In this document: positions 1 through 9,059 of the stretch, piece by piece
How positions within the stretch are numbered: position 1 is the first letter of the stretch
Layout: each line of letters opens with the position of its first letter
Assembly: GCF_000378385.1 (NCBI RefSeq)
Contig: NZ_KB899662.1
Span: forward strand, 186,001 to 250,000
Source of the DNA: Paenibacillus daejeonensis DSM 15491
Lineage (GTDB): Bacteria > Bacillota > Bacilli > Paenibacillales > Paenibacillaceae
DNA: 64,000 nt
Direction: 5' to 3'
Notes under the pieces: model-generated
The model's database searches: none
Seen by the model: the letters and a program-made list of their open reading frames with translations, nothing else
Told to the model about the DNA's origin: nothing
Program-made: the position numbers and the translations under genes

Positions 1-672
1 GTCGACAAGGACGTGCTCCAGTTCAACATCCGGATACTCAGGGGCAATCCGGTTGACCACTTCACGCCACAGACGGGACGTCTCGAGGACGTTCGCTTTG
101 TCAACGGAGGTCAGATGCTTTCTGCGCTTCTGTGCAATGTCAAAAGCCTGGCGAACGATACGCTCAACCTCAGCTACATTGTATACGCAAGTATCTACCG
201 CTTCTTCACCATGCTCGCCTTCGCGACGGAATTTCTCGCCAAAGTAGATGCCGCCTGTCAGTTCACGGACAACGATCAAATCCGTACCTTCCAGAACTTC
301 TGGTTTCAGCGTGGAAGCTTCGCGCAGGCAGTCGAATACATTAGCCGGACGAATGTTCGAGAACAGTCCCAGCTCCTTACGAATGCCCAGCAGGCCCGTT
401 TCCGGACGCAGCTCTTTGCTGTTGTTATCCCATTTTGGTCCGCCGACTGCACCCAGCAGTACAGCATCCGCATTTTTACAGATGTCCAGCGTTTCTTGCG
501 GCAGCGGTGTGCCTTTCTCATCAATTGCGATACCGCCGAAAAGACCGTGTTCGAATTCGAAGCTAAGTCCAAACAGCTCCTCGGTCTTTTTCATCACCTT
601 GATTGCTTCCGCGACAACCTCCGGTCCGATCCCGTCGCCGGCGATGACCGCAATTTTTTTCGTTTCTGCCAT
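1..672 (-). CDS. leuB: 3-isopropylmalate dehydrogenase, partial (C-terminal part outside window)
   Basis: LeuB oxidises and decarboxylates 3-isopropylmalate in leucine synthesis, with NAD and Mg2+. Reading the minus strand from the ATG at 672 gives an open frame of 224 residues that runs off the left edge, against about 355-360 for the family. It opens with a nucleotide-fold start containing AGDGIGPEV, followed by GAVGGPKWD and RELTGGIYFG, all typical of isopropylmalate/isocitrate dehydrogenases. The ATG follows an AAGGAG site and lies 34 bases behind leuA, so it is the last visible gene of the ilv-leu operon. The 233-residue plus-strand open frame here is only its antisense shadow. Confidence 0.95.
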   Translation of the reverse strand, partial: MAETKKIAVIAGDGIGPEVVAEAIKVMKKTEELFGLSFEFEHGLFGGIAIDEKGTPLPQETLDICKNADAVLLGAVGGPKWDNNSKELRPETGLLGIRKELGLFSNIRPANVFDCLREASTLKPEVLEGTDLIVVRELTGGIYFGEKFRREGEHGEEAVDTCVYNVAEVERIVRQAFDIAQKRRKHLTSVDKANVLETSRLWREVVNRIAPEYPDVELEHVLVD

Positions 673-706
673 GTGGTTTACACTCCTTTGTTTATAGTTC
701 GCCTTT

Positions 707-2251
707 TTAGATAAGGCTCATTTTGTCGCGACGTCCCGGCGACTTCCGCTTGTCAATCAAGCGGTTTAGCGCATCGACATAAGCGCGAGCACTCGCTTCC
801 AGAATATCCGTGCTCAGCCCGCGTCCTTGAGCAGACACTTCTTCCTGCTTCAGCACAACATGAACCTCGCCGAGCGCATCCTTGCCCTGGGTAACCGACT
901 TGATGGAGTAGTCTTCCAGCTCCACGACCTCTGAAGTCGCCTTGTCGATAGCATTGTAGATCGCATCTACAGAGCCATTGCCCTCTGCCGTAACCGACTG
1001 TTCTTCGCCCGCTGCGGAACGAATGCGGACAGTCGCGCTTGGCGTGGCCTGGTTGCTATAGCTTACCTCAACAGCTTCCAACACGAAGACCTCTGGCGTA
1101 TCGATCAGCTTCTCCTCAAGCATGGCCCGGATATCTTCATCGCTGACGTTCTTTTTCTTGTCCGCCAGATCTTTGAATTTGGCAAAAGCCGTATTCACTG
1201 CTTCATCTGACAGATCATAGCCCATATCGAGCAGCTTCTCACGGAATGCATGGCGTCCGGAGTGCTTGCCAAGGACCAGCTTCGACTCTTTCAAACCGAT
1301 GGTGTCCGGGGAAATGATCTCATACGTTGTTTTCTCTTTCAGCATGCCATCCTGGTGGATACCGGACTCATGCGCGAAAGCGTTGGCACCGACGATCGCC
1401 TTGTTGCCAGGCACGACCATTCCCGTCAGCTTGCTTACCAAACGGCTTGTTTTGGCGATCTCTGTCAATTGAATTGTCGTTTCAGCCTGGTAATACTCGG
1501 AACGCGTAGCGAGCGTAAGGATGACTTCCTCCAGCGCTGTGTTACCGGCCCGCTCACCGATGCCGTTAATCGTTCCTTCAATCTGATCTGCACCATTCTT
1601 GATGGCTGCCAGTGCATTGGCCGTGGCCATACCCAGATCATCATGGCAGTGCGCGCTCAGTTGAATCGATTCAATATTCGGCACCTGTTCTTTGAGTGTC
1701 TTGAAAATATTGCCGAACTCCGAAGGGGTCATATAGCCCACCGTATCCGGAATGTTCACCACAGTCGCACCTGCGCGGATCGCCATTTCTGTCACTTCAC
1801 AGAGGAAGTCCAGCTCCGTGCGTCCTGCATCCTCCGGGGAGAACTCGATTTTATTGAAATATTGCTTCGCATAACGAATCGCTCGCTCCGCCGTCTCCAG
1901 CACCTGCTGCTTCTCCATACGCAGCTTATGCTTCCGGTGAATCGGCGATGTAGCCAGAAACAAGTGCAGGCAAGGATCCTGTGCATCCTTGAGCGCCTCA
2001 CGCACAGCATCAATATCTTGCTCCCTGGAGCGAGCAAGACCAATAATAGACGCATTCTTCACAGCTTTGGCTACGGCTGCTACACCTGCCAGATCCCCGG
2101 GCGAAGCCGCGGGAAACCCCGCTTCGATGCGGTCGACGCCAAGCTTTTCCAGCTGCAGGGCGATTTCGACCTTCTCTTGCGTGTTCAGGTTGACGCCTGG
2201 CGATTGTTCACCGTCACGCAGCGTTGTATCAAAAATATAGATTTTGCGCAT
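707..2251 (-). CDS. leuA: 2-isopropylmalate synthase
   Basis: LeuA condenses acetyl-CoA with 2-ketoisovalerate, the first committed step to leucine. The product is 514 residues, the normal size of the long bacterial form. It starts MRKIYIFDTTLRDGEQSPG, the HMGL-like catalytic signature. It has the metal/active-site segment SAHCHDDLGMA and a C-terminal regulatory LeuA dimer domain (about residues 390-510) for leucine feedback. I chose the ATG at 2251 over an upstream in-frame one at 2308 because AGGAGG sits eight bases before it and the family begins there. It lies between ilvC and leuB in a leucine T-box operon. Confidence 0.97.
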   Translation of the reverse strand: MRKIYIFDTTLRDGEQSPGVNLNTQEKVEIALQLEKLGVDRIEAGFPAASPGDLAGVAAVAKAVKNASIIGLARSREQDIDAVREALKDAQDPCLHLFLATSPIHRKHKLRMEKQQVLETAERAIRYAKQYFNKIEFSPEDAGRTELDFLCEVTEMAIRAGATVVNIPDTVGYMTPSEFGNIFKTLKEQVPNIESIQLSAHCHDDLGMATANALAAIKNGADQIEGTINGIGERAGNTALEEVILTLATRSEYYQAETTIQLTEIAKTSRLVSKLTGMVVPGNKAIVGANAFAHESGIHQDGMLKEKTTYEIISPDTIGLKESKLVLGKHSGRHAFREKLLDMGYDLSDEAVNTAFAKFKDLADKKKNVSDEDIRAMLEEKLIDTPEVFVLEAVEVSYSNQATPSATVRIRSAAGEEQSVTAEGNGSVDAIYNAIDKATSEVVELEDYSIKSVTQGKDALGEVHVVLKQEEVSAQGRGLSTDILEASARAYVDALNRLIDKRKSPGRRDKMSLI

Positions 2252-2412
2252 GCTTGTGTGCCTCCTGTCCCCGTAATATGAAGACTGACCCGTATACAAA
2301 CCAATCATCCCGGATACCTGCGAGAGCAGCCAGGCCTTCCGTGTAGGAAAGCCTGCCTCTCTGCCTGGATAGCCCGGGATTCATGGCATTACTTTGTGGT
2401 TACAACTACTTC

Positions 2413-3513
<1,101 letters not shown>

Positions 3514-3541
3514 CTAATCTGCCAGCATTGCAGCAACGCGC

Positions 3542-4027
3542 TTAGCGCGCGTTGCCTCGCATCATCGCCGTCACGCCAGTCCGGGAGAGCTCCCGGATGC
3601 CGTATGGCTTGAGAAGCTCGACCATTGCGTCGATTTTCTCGGAATCACCGACGACCTGTACCATCAATGTATGGGTGCCGATGTCGACTACCGCTGCCCG
3701 GAAGGTGTCAACGACGCCAAGAATCTCAGGTCTGGTGGAAGGTTCCGCACTAACCTTGATTAGTGCCAATTCCCGTCCGACCATTGGGTTCGCACTCAGA
3801 TCGACAACCTTGATGACATCAATAAGCTTGTACAATTGCTTGGATACTTGCTCCAGCGTCCGGTCATCACCGCTGGTGACGATGACCATCCGCGAGAGCC
3901 CCGGCTCCTCCGAAGTACCAACCGTGATACTCTCGATATTGAAGCCTCGGCGGCCGAACAGGCCGGAGACCCGTTGCAGCACGCCAGGCTGATTGTTAAC
4001 CAATACGGCTATGGTAAATTTCTTCAT
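3542..4027 (-). CDS. ilvN: Acetolactate synthase small (regulatory) subunit
   Basis: This is the ACT-domain subunit that activates acetolactate synthase and gives it valine feedback sensitivity. The protein has 161 residues. An ACT domain at the start ([21 protein letters not shown]) is followed by the C-terminal AHAS small-subunit domain. Its ATG overlaps the ilvB stop in an ATGA arrangement, which suggests translational coupling of the two subunits. Bacillus usage calls this gene ilvH. Confidence 0.96.
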   Translation of the reverse strand: MKKFTIAVLVNNQPGVLQRVSGLFGRRGFNIESITVGTSEEPGLSRMVIVTSGDDRTLEQVSKQLYKLIDVIKVVDLSANPMVGRELALIKVSAEPSTRPEILGVVDTFRAAVVDIGTHTLMVQVVGDSEKIDAMVELLKPYGIRELSRTGVTAMMRGNAR

Positions 4028-5769
4028 TCCGAATCCCCCATTATCATCGCATCAATCGTGTTGCCCTGGGTGACCATCGGGTACACGTTCTCGTCCTTCC
4101 GTACGACGAACTCGACGACGGCCGGTCCTGGATGACGGAGCGCTTCTTCCCATACCGCCCGGGCATCTTCCTTGCCGGAGGCACGGAAGCCCTTGACGCC
4201 ATAAGCCTCAGCCAGCTTGACGAAGTCCGGGCTGCCAGCAAGGTCAATGTGGCTGTAGCGGTTGTCATAGATGATCTCCTGCCACTGCCGTACCATGCCA
4301 AGCACCTGGTTGTTAATGATGGCTACCTTGACCGGAATATTGTTGATCGCGCAGATGGCCAGTTCCTGGGCACACATCTGCATGCCGCCGTCGCCGTTGA
4401 TCGAGACGACCACCCGGTCCGGACAGGCCATTTGGGCGCCAATCGCCGAAGGAAAGCCGAAGCCCATCGTTCCGAGTCCACCGGAGGTGATCCAGGAGCG
4501 TGGCTGGTTGAAGCGATAGTACTGGGCAGCCCACATCTGATGCTGGCCGACGTCTGTCGTGACGATCGCTTCCCCCTTGGTCGTGTCATGAATCATCTCG
4601 ATGACCCACTGTGGCTTGAGCACCGTATCCGAATCAATGTATTTGAGCGGCTTGGACTGCTTCCACTCTTGGATCTGGCGGCGCCAGGCATCAGCCCGCG
4701 TAGCTGGCTGGGCGTCGCGGTTGGCCAACTGCAGCACCGTCTTGATGTCGCCGACGATTGGAATCTCTGTCGGTACGTTCTTGCCGATCTCGGCCGGGTC
4801 GATGTCGATGTGAACGATCCGCGCTTGTGGCGCGAAGCCTTGCAGCTTCATCGTTACCCGGTCATCGAAGCGAGCCCCGATGTTGATCAGCAGATCCGCC
4901 GACTGGATGGCTGTGTTGGCGGTGTAGGTGCCGTGCATCCCCGGCATTCCCATCCAGAGGTCTTCGCCGCTCGGATAAGCGCCCAGGCCCAGCAGCGTAG
5001 TTGTTACCGGGATCTGGGTCTTGGTTACGAACTCCAGAAGCTCTTCATGGCCGCCCGAGTACACAACGCCCCCGCCTGCCAGAATTACCGGACGCTCAGC
5101 TTCGGTGATGGCCTTCAGCATCTTGTCGACCTGCAGCTTATTCGGATGAACCGTAGGGTTGTAGCCCCGAATACTAACCTCATTCACGGGCTGGAATAAT
5201 GCAGTCTGTGCCGATACATCCTTCGGAATATCGATAAGCACCGGACCTTTGCGCCCGGTATTGGCGATGTAGAACGCCTCATGTATAACACGCGGCAAGT
5301 CTTCGACGTTGCGCACGAGATAGCTGTGCTTCGTAATCGGCATCGTAATACCCGTGATGTCGGCTTCTTGGAACGCATCGGTTCCGATTGCCGTCGTAGC
5401 TACGTTGCCTGTAATCACAACAAGCGGCACGGAATCCATATACGCTGTCGCAATCCCCGTCACCAGATTGGTTGCTCCCGGACCCGAGGTGGCGATACAT
5501 ACACCGACTTTCCCGCTTGCCCGCGCATAACCGTCAGCCGCATGGATGGCGCCTTGCTCATGACGTGTGAGCAAATGATTAAAATCGGCATAGCCGTGCA
5601 TCGCATCATAAATGTACAAGACAGCACCGCCAGGGTAACCGAAGACACATTCCGCACCCTCCAGAACCAAGCTGCGAAGCAATATTTCTGAGCCGCTGAT
5701 GACCTCTTGCTTCACCAGCTTATCCATTATTTCTTCCTTTGACTTTAGCGCTGCACTTTGTGCGTTCAT
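4024..5769 (-). CDS. ilvB: Acetolactate synthase large subunit
   Basis: This thiamine-diphosphate enzyme makes acetolactate from two pyruvates, or acetohydroxybutyrate from pyruvate and 2-ketobutyrate. It is about 581 residues. The catalytic glutamate region [14 protein letters not shown] lies in the N-terminal TPP domain, a central FAD-binding domain follows, and the TPP/Mg motif starting GDGGMQM lies near residue 440. Two ATGs are possible. The one at 5775 abuts the AGGAGG, while the one at 5769 is six bases from it and is preferred. It is the first gene of the operon, directly behind the T-box leader. Confidence 0.96.
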   Translation of the reverse strand: MNAQSAALKSKEEIMDKLVKQEVISGSEILLRSLVLEGAECVFGYPGGAVLYIYDAMHGYADFNHLLTRHEQGAIHAADGYARASGKVGVCIATSGPGATNLVTGIATAYMDSVPLVVITGNVATTAIGTDAFQEADITGITMPITKHSYLVRNVEDLPRVIHEAFYIANTGRKGPVLIDIPKDVSAQTALFQPVNEVSIRGYNPTVHPNKLQVDKMLKAITEAERPVILAGGGVVYSGGHEELLEFVTKTQIPVTTTLLGLGAYPSGEDLWMGMPGMHGTYTANTAIQSADLLINIGARFDDRVTMKLQGFAPQARIVHIDIDPAEIGKNVPTEIPIVGDIKTVLQLANRDAQPATRADAWRRQIQEWKQSKPLKYIDSDTVLKPQWVIEMIHDTTKGEAIVTTDVGQHQMWAAQYYRFNQPRSWITSGGLGTMGFGFPSAIGAQMACPDRVVVSINGDGGMQMCAQELAICAINNIPVKVAIINNQVLGMVRQWQEIIYDNRYSHIDLAGSPDFVKLAEAYGVKGFRASGKEDARAVWEEALRHPGPAVVEFVVRKDENVYPMVTQGNTIDAMIMGDSE

Positions 5770-5815
5770 AGTCATCCTCCTTCTCCAGGTTTTGAGTGGG
5801 TGAGTTCCCGAAAAT

Positions 5816-5868
5816 CAAAAAAACCTTTCCTCCCTAACACATGTGCATGTGTTGAGGGACGAAAGGTT
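5816..5868 (-). terminator. T-box attenuator terminator
   Basis: On the minus strand, arms at 5846-5868 and 5822-5843 form a long stem, with CCTTTCGTCCCTCAACAC pairing imperfectly with GTGTTAGGGAGGAAAGG. A run of T follows. It sits just after the T-box sequence, so uncharged tRNA should favour the alternative antiterminator. Confidence 0.93.
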
Positions 5869-6143
5869 TAGCTTCCGTGGTACCACCCGAATTTGTCATA
5901 CGTCTCGCGACATACAACCTCATGAAGTAAGACAGACTCAGGGTCTGTGCCTACCTGCGGCACTGTAACGCGTGCCTTGCGATTCTCCCTAATAGTCCAA
6001 ACAGGCTTTTCAGGAAAACAGCTCCGAGGTGAGCTCGTAGAAAAGGGATTCTGGCGACGGTCTCAGCTATTCCGTCCGCTCTCTGATACAAAAGAGCCCT
6101 TAACACTTCGTCCTCATCATTGCCGATTGCGTATGATATGTTA
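5816..6143 (-). ncRNA. T-box leader of the ilv-leu operon, leucine specifier
   Basis: This untranslated leader of about 325 bases senses uncharged tRNA. The conserved T-box GGGTGGTACCACGG, which pairs with the tRNA acceptor end, is at 5888-5871 (minus). Stem I contains the AGAGAG/GGACGG elements and a specifier loop reading GAGCTCACC. The CTC codon at 6033-6031 is in the specifier position, so the sensed tRNA should be tRNA-Leu. A terminator follows the T-box. This matches the known control of ilv-leu operons in Bacillus. Confidence 0.93.
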
Positions 6144-6149
6144 GGTTTA

Positions 6150-6178
6150 ATTATATGCATTGCATGTCGATTAGTCAA
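6150..6178 (-). promoter_or_regulatory. Sigma-A promoter of the ilv-leu operon
   Basis: The minus strand has TTGACT at 6178-6173 and a perfect TATAAT at 6155-6150, separated by 17 bases. Transcription would start near 6143, just ahead of T-box stem I. Confidence 0.88.
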
Positions 6179-6302
6179 GACCAGGATCGACGGCTTACCC
6201 AAAAAGTTGCGCCCATTGTACGCTTACCTGTCCTCCTTCATAAGATAGTATAACCGCCGCGGCGGAACACTACCGGAAACGGAGAAGGAGCGCGTCTATT
6301 CG

Positions 6303-6758
6303 ATGACCATCATCCGCAGGCGCAACCCCCGCCTGGATACCCAAGAAATCCTGCGTCTTATTCGTACGGAGCTGATTCCCAGATCCCACACGGTTCGGGA
6401 AGGCGATCCGCAAGTATTGAGAGAACTGCCCAAGCGCCTCAGAAAGGGCGAAACGCTGGTTGCCTCGCGCACCCGGTCTGGCTCAGTGCTAGGGTTTGTC
6501 CATTTCATCGCTTCTCCGGATCAATTGTACATTGATATGCTTGCCGTACATCCGCAGCAGCAGGGCCGCAGCCTGGGCAAGCAGCTGATGCAGCGTGCGG
6601 AAGCTCACGGCTTGTCCCTTGGCTGCAAGGATGCCCGCTTGTTCGTGGATGATGACAATTACCGTGCCCGGCACTTTTATACCCGTCTGGGCTACCAGCA
6701 GGTTCGTTACCTTCCTACCTTTCGCTGTTACGAGCTGTACAAGCGCCTAGCTCTCTAA
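6303..6758 (+). CDS. GNAT family N-acetyltransferase
   Basis: This 151-residue protein is a single GNAT domain that transfers an acyl group from CoA to an unknown amine. The acetyl-CoA pyrophosphate loop is visible as LAVHPQQQGRSLGKQL (about residues 80-95), and the C-terminal beta-strand motif as NYRARHFYTRLGYQ. The start is an ATG with AAGGAG about 12 bases upstream. It is transcribed away from the ilv operon and ends in a strong hairpin. The substrate cannot be told from sequence. Confidence 0.85.
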   Translation: MTIIRRRNPRLDTQEILRLIRTELIPRSHTVREGDPQVLRELPKRLRKGETLVASRTRSGSVLGFVHFIASPDQLYIDMLAVHPQQQGRSLGKQLMQRAEAHGLSLGCKDARLFVDDDNYRARHFYTRLGYQQVRYLPTFRCYELYKRLAL

Positions 6759-6765
6759 CCAAACA

Positions 6766-6796
6766 GGTGGGGCACAGGATTCTCCTGTGCCCCACC
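6766..6796. terminator. Bidirectional hairpin after the GNAT gene
   Basis: Arms of 14 bases, GGTGGGGCACAGGA and its complement, are separated by three bases. It lies between the convergent GNAT gene and the glycine-rich gene and could end transcription from either side. The T content downstream is weak. Confidence 0.7.
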
Positions 6797-6806
6797 CGTC
6801 TACCTT

Positions 6807-7145
6807 TTAATAGAAATAAGGGCCTTGGTTGCAGCAGTTGCCGCCGTAACCACCACCGTATGGTCCAAATCCGCCGCCTCCGTACGGGCCGGGGCCAAAA
6901 CCGCCTCCGAAGCCACCGCCGAAGCCGCCTGCGTACGGCAGAGTGCCGATCGCCAGAAGGTCGAATAAGACCAGCGGCAGAATCGCTTTGGTGCTTACTT
7001 TTTTCCCTTTGTTCAAGGGACGCAAAATGAGTCGTTCGCCACTGATTTTCACCAGTCGTCCCGTTACTCTCGTTCCGTCCTTGCGAACCGCGTAGATGGC
7101 CTTGCCGACCAGCTTGCGGGCCTCTTGCCGGGATACGTTGCGCAT
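6807..7145 (-). CDS. Small protein with basic N-domain and glycine-rich tail, function unknown
   Basis: The product has 112 residues from the ATG at 7145, which follows GGAGGAGGG by a few bases. An in-frame ATG 27 bases upstream is less well placed. The first 65 residues are basic and beta-strand-like (GKAIYAVRKDGTRVTGRL then ISGERLILRP), suggesting a small barrel of the Sm/SH3 kind. A hydrophobic stretch PLVLFDLLAIGTLPY follows, then a low-complexity tail of GGGFG and GPYGGG repeats ending with two cysteines and tyrosines. Glycine/tyrosine tails of this kind occur in spore-coat-associated proteins of Bacillales, but no such assignment is proven here. Confidence 0.65.
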   Translation of the reverse strand: MRNVSRQEARKLVGKAIYAVRKDGTRVTGRLVKISGERLILRPLNKGKKVSTKAILPLVLFDLLAIGTLPYAGGFGGGFGGGFGPGPYGGGGFGPYGGGYGGNCCNQGPYFY

Positions 7146-7347
7146 ACTATCCCTCCTCCTCCGTGATGACACAGTGTATTCAGGAGCCGGGGCGCTAGCG
7201 TGTACCCTTGTCTACTATCGGCTAATTTTGGGCCAACAGAATGGCCAAGGTGAAACTGCATAGCCGTCCTTTGACGGCGATGCCAGTTTCACTCCTTCGA
7301 ATTCTGAGCAAACGTTACCTTGAACCGACTAATACAAAATCAGTTCT

Positions 7348-7538
7348 GCTCTAACGGCCACCAGCGCACTTATTCCATCCTTTTTGCTTGGTTCGGTAAT
7401 CTAACGGCCACCAGCGCAGCTATTTCAGTGAAATCGCACGAAATTAGGCACCAAGAAGGCAAATAGGCGCTTATATGGCCGTTACAATTTTAAACCATCG
7501 ATTTGGAGTGAAATAACGGTCCTGGTGTCCGTTAGAGC
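7348..7538. repeat. Four-armed intergenic repeat, copy A1
   Basis: Two direct arms starting CTAACGGCCACCAGCGCA (7351 and 7401) are followed by two inverted arms, one with TATATGGCCGTTAC (7473-7486) and one with CTGGTGTCCGTTAGAGC (7522-7538). Arm 1 pairs with arm 4 (one mismatch in 17) and arm 2 with arm 3. The rest of the gap between the glycine-rich gene and rplT shows no open frame. A second copy is at 44827-45018. Confidence 0.85.
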
Positions 7539-7580
7539 AAGCATCCCGCTAATTAGTCCTCTTCATCCATAAAACAATAA

Positions 7581-7612
7581 AAAAAGCCCCGAACCCAAAA
7601 GGGCCGAGGCTT
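7581..7612 (-). terminator. Terminator of the infC-rpmI-rplT operon
   Basis: On the minus strand AGCCTCGGCCC and GGGTTCGGGGCT form a stem that is followed by seven T. It lies just after the rplT stop. Confidence 0.88.
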
Positions 7613-7623
7613 CATTAAACTCC

Positions 7624-7989
7624 TTACGCGGATGCGTTGAGTTTGTCTTTGGCTACGCCAGCCAGCGAGTTGAACGCACCGATGTCGTTCACTGCCAGGT
7701 CAGCCAGCATTTTGCGGTTCACTTCTACGCCAGCCAGCTTCAGGCCGTACATGAACTTGCTGTAGGACAAGCCGTTTTGACGAGCTGCAGCATTGATCCG
7801 TGTAATCCACAGTTTGCGGAAGTCACGTTTTTTCTGGCGACGGTCACGGTATGCATAGAGCAGGGAGTTCATTACTTGCTCTTTTGCCGATTTAAACAGT
7901 CTGTGTTTCGAACCGAAATAACCTTTTGCCAGCTTCAGAATTCTTTTCCGACGACGCGTGCGGACAAAGCCGCCTTTCACTCTTGCCAT
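7624..7989 (-). CDS. rplT: 50S ribosomal protein L20
   Basis: L20 is an early-assembly 23S rRNA-binding protein that also represses its own operon in Firmicutes through the leader RNA. The 121-residue product is full length, with the basic N-terminal extension [18 protein letters not shown] and the conserved globular part [19 protein letters not shown]. It is last in the infC-rpmI-rplT order and followed by a terminator. Confidence 0.98.
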   Translation of the reverse strand: MARVKGGFVRTRRRKRILKLAKGYFGSKHRLFKSAKEQVMNSLLYAYRDRRQKKRDFRKLWITRINAAARQNGLSYSKFMYGLKLAGVEVNRKMLADLAVNDIGAFNSLAGVAKDKLNASA

Positions 7990-8057
7990 GAATTAGCCCT
8001 CCAGTTGTATACTTATTCGTTCAATCTATTGATTGTTCATTTGATATCTAGTACAGA

Positions 8058-8258
8058 TTACTTCAGGTTGTCCAAGCCGCGTTGCAGACGTTTTACGTCA
8101 CCAGCTGCCATCAGTGGTTGTCCCGACAGGACGCGCTTCTGACGACCGGATTTGTGGGAGAGCAAGTGGTTCTTGTAAGCTTTGTACCGTTTTACTTTAC
8201 CGGTGCCGGTAATTTTGAAACGGTCTTTCAAACTGCTGTGCGTTTTCATCTTAGGCAT
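8058..8258 (-). CDS. rpmI: 50S ribosomal protein L35
   Basis: This is a small basic large-subunit protein of 66 residues, full length, with MPKMKTHSSLKDRFKITGTG at the start and the conserved HLLSHKSGRQKR in the middle. It lies between infC and rplT, the universal order of this operon. Confidence 0.98.
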   Translation of the reverse strand: MPKMKTHSSLKDRFKITGTGKVKRYKAYKNHLLSHKSGRQKRVLSGQPLMAAGDVKRLQRGLDNLK

Positions 8259-8282
8259 GTTGTGGTCCTCCTTGGGTTTCGG

Positions 8283-8798
8283 TTAGGTATTGGTTTTTGG
8301 CGCAAGAATCATAATCATGCTGCGTCCCTCAAGCTTGGGCATGCGTTCCACAACACATAGTTCCGCGACTTCCTTCGCCAGATTGTCCAGAATTCGCTGT
8401 CCGATCGACGCATGGGTGATCTCACGACCGCGGAAACGGACCGAGCATTTCACTTTGTCGCCTTCCTTCAGGAATTTGACAACATTGCGCATTTTGGTTT
8501 GGTAGTCATTATCCTCGATATTGACCCGGAACCAAACCTCTTTCAGATCGACGGTCTTCTGATTTTTACGCGCTTCTTTTTCTTTCTTCTGCTGCTCGTA
8601 GCGGAACTTGCCGTAGTCCATAATCCGACATACGGGGGGCTTCGCTGTAGGAGCGACGTTAACCAGATCCAAGTTAAGATCTATGGCCATTTGGAGCGCT
8701 TCACGAAACGGCTTGATGCCGATTTGTTCACCTTCTGCACCTACCAGGCGTACTTCTCTTGCCCGGATTTCGTCATTGATCTGATGTTCTCTGCTAAT
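8283..8798 (-). CDS. infC: Translation initiation factor IF-3, AUU start
   Basis: IF-3 binds the 30S subunit, prevents premature 50S joining and checks start-codon selection. The first ATG in frame (8690) would remove 36 residues of the N-domain. Upstream, the frame continues as SREHQINDEIRAREVRLVGA, typical IF-3 sequence, back to an ATT at 8798 that follows GGAGGT by about eight bases. An AUU start is a known hallmark of infC and is used for autoregulation. From there the protein is 171 residues, the normal length. The C-domain contains the conserved RFRGREITHASIGQ. Confidence 0.95.
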   Translation of the reverse strand: MSREHQINDEIRAREVRLVGAEGEQIGIKPFREALQMAIDLNLDLVNVAPTAKPPVCRIMDYGKFRYEQQKKEKEARKNQKTVDLKEVWFRVNIEDNDYQTKMRNVVKFLKEGDKVKCSVRFRGREITHASIGQRILDNLAKEVAELCVVERMPKLEGRSMIMILAPKTNT

Positions 8799-8842
8799 AA
8801 CCTTCCACCTCCATAGTCTTCTACAACTTTACCGACGAGTTA

Positions 8843-9015
8843 AAACAAAAAATGCGGGCCCCCACGGGCCCGCACTCCATAACCATTCCTCAGCAGGCGC
8901 TCGTTGCTTGTAAGCAACGTGCCGGCACGGTTGTGATTCTTCGCATAACCAGCCAACCAGCGTTGGTCAGGTGAGAAGCGGGCGCTTCTTCTTCAAAGGG
9001 TATGACATAAGCCAC
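8843..9015 (-). ncRNA. L20-type leader with attenuator ahead of infC
   Basis: Between the promoter and infC the minus strand has about 200 untranslated bases ending in a GCGGGCC/GGCCCGC hairpin (8854-8873) followed by an A/T-rich run with many T (8853-8843). Upstream there are further stems, for instance around the paired GTTGCTT/AAGCAAC at 8905-8920. Position and layout fit the Firmicute L20 leader, in which L20 binding promotes termination. I assign it on layout, not on a covariance match. Confidence 0.8.
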
Positions 9016-9021
9016 TTGAAT

Positions 9022-9050
9022 ACTATATCACGCTGCACAGGCAGTGTCAA
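9022..9050 (-). promoter_or_regulatory. Sigma-A promoter of infC-rpmI-rplT
   Basis: Minus strand: TTGACA at 9050-9045 and TATAGT at 9027-9022 with a 17-base spacer. It lies just after the stop codon of the upstream glycosyltransferase gene. Confidence 0.88.
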
Positions 9051-9059
9051 CAAGATTTG

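Noticed and set aside
13-714. 233-residue plus-strand open frame
   Set aside because: It is the antisense shadow of leuB, which reads perfectly on the minus strand.
1250-2281. 343-residue plus-strand open frame
   Set aside because: It lies opposite leuA, has no family features and no ribosome binding site.
7348-7538. CRISPR-like array from repeated CTAACGGCCACCAG
   Set aside because: There are only two direct arms and two inverted ones, unequal spacing and no cas genes.
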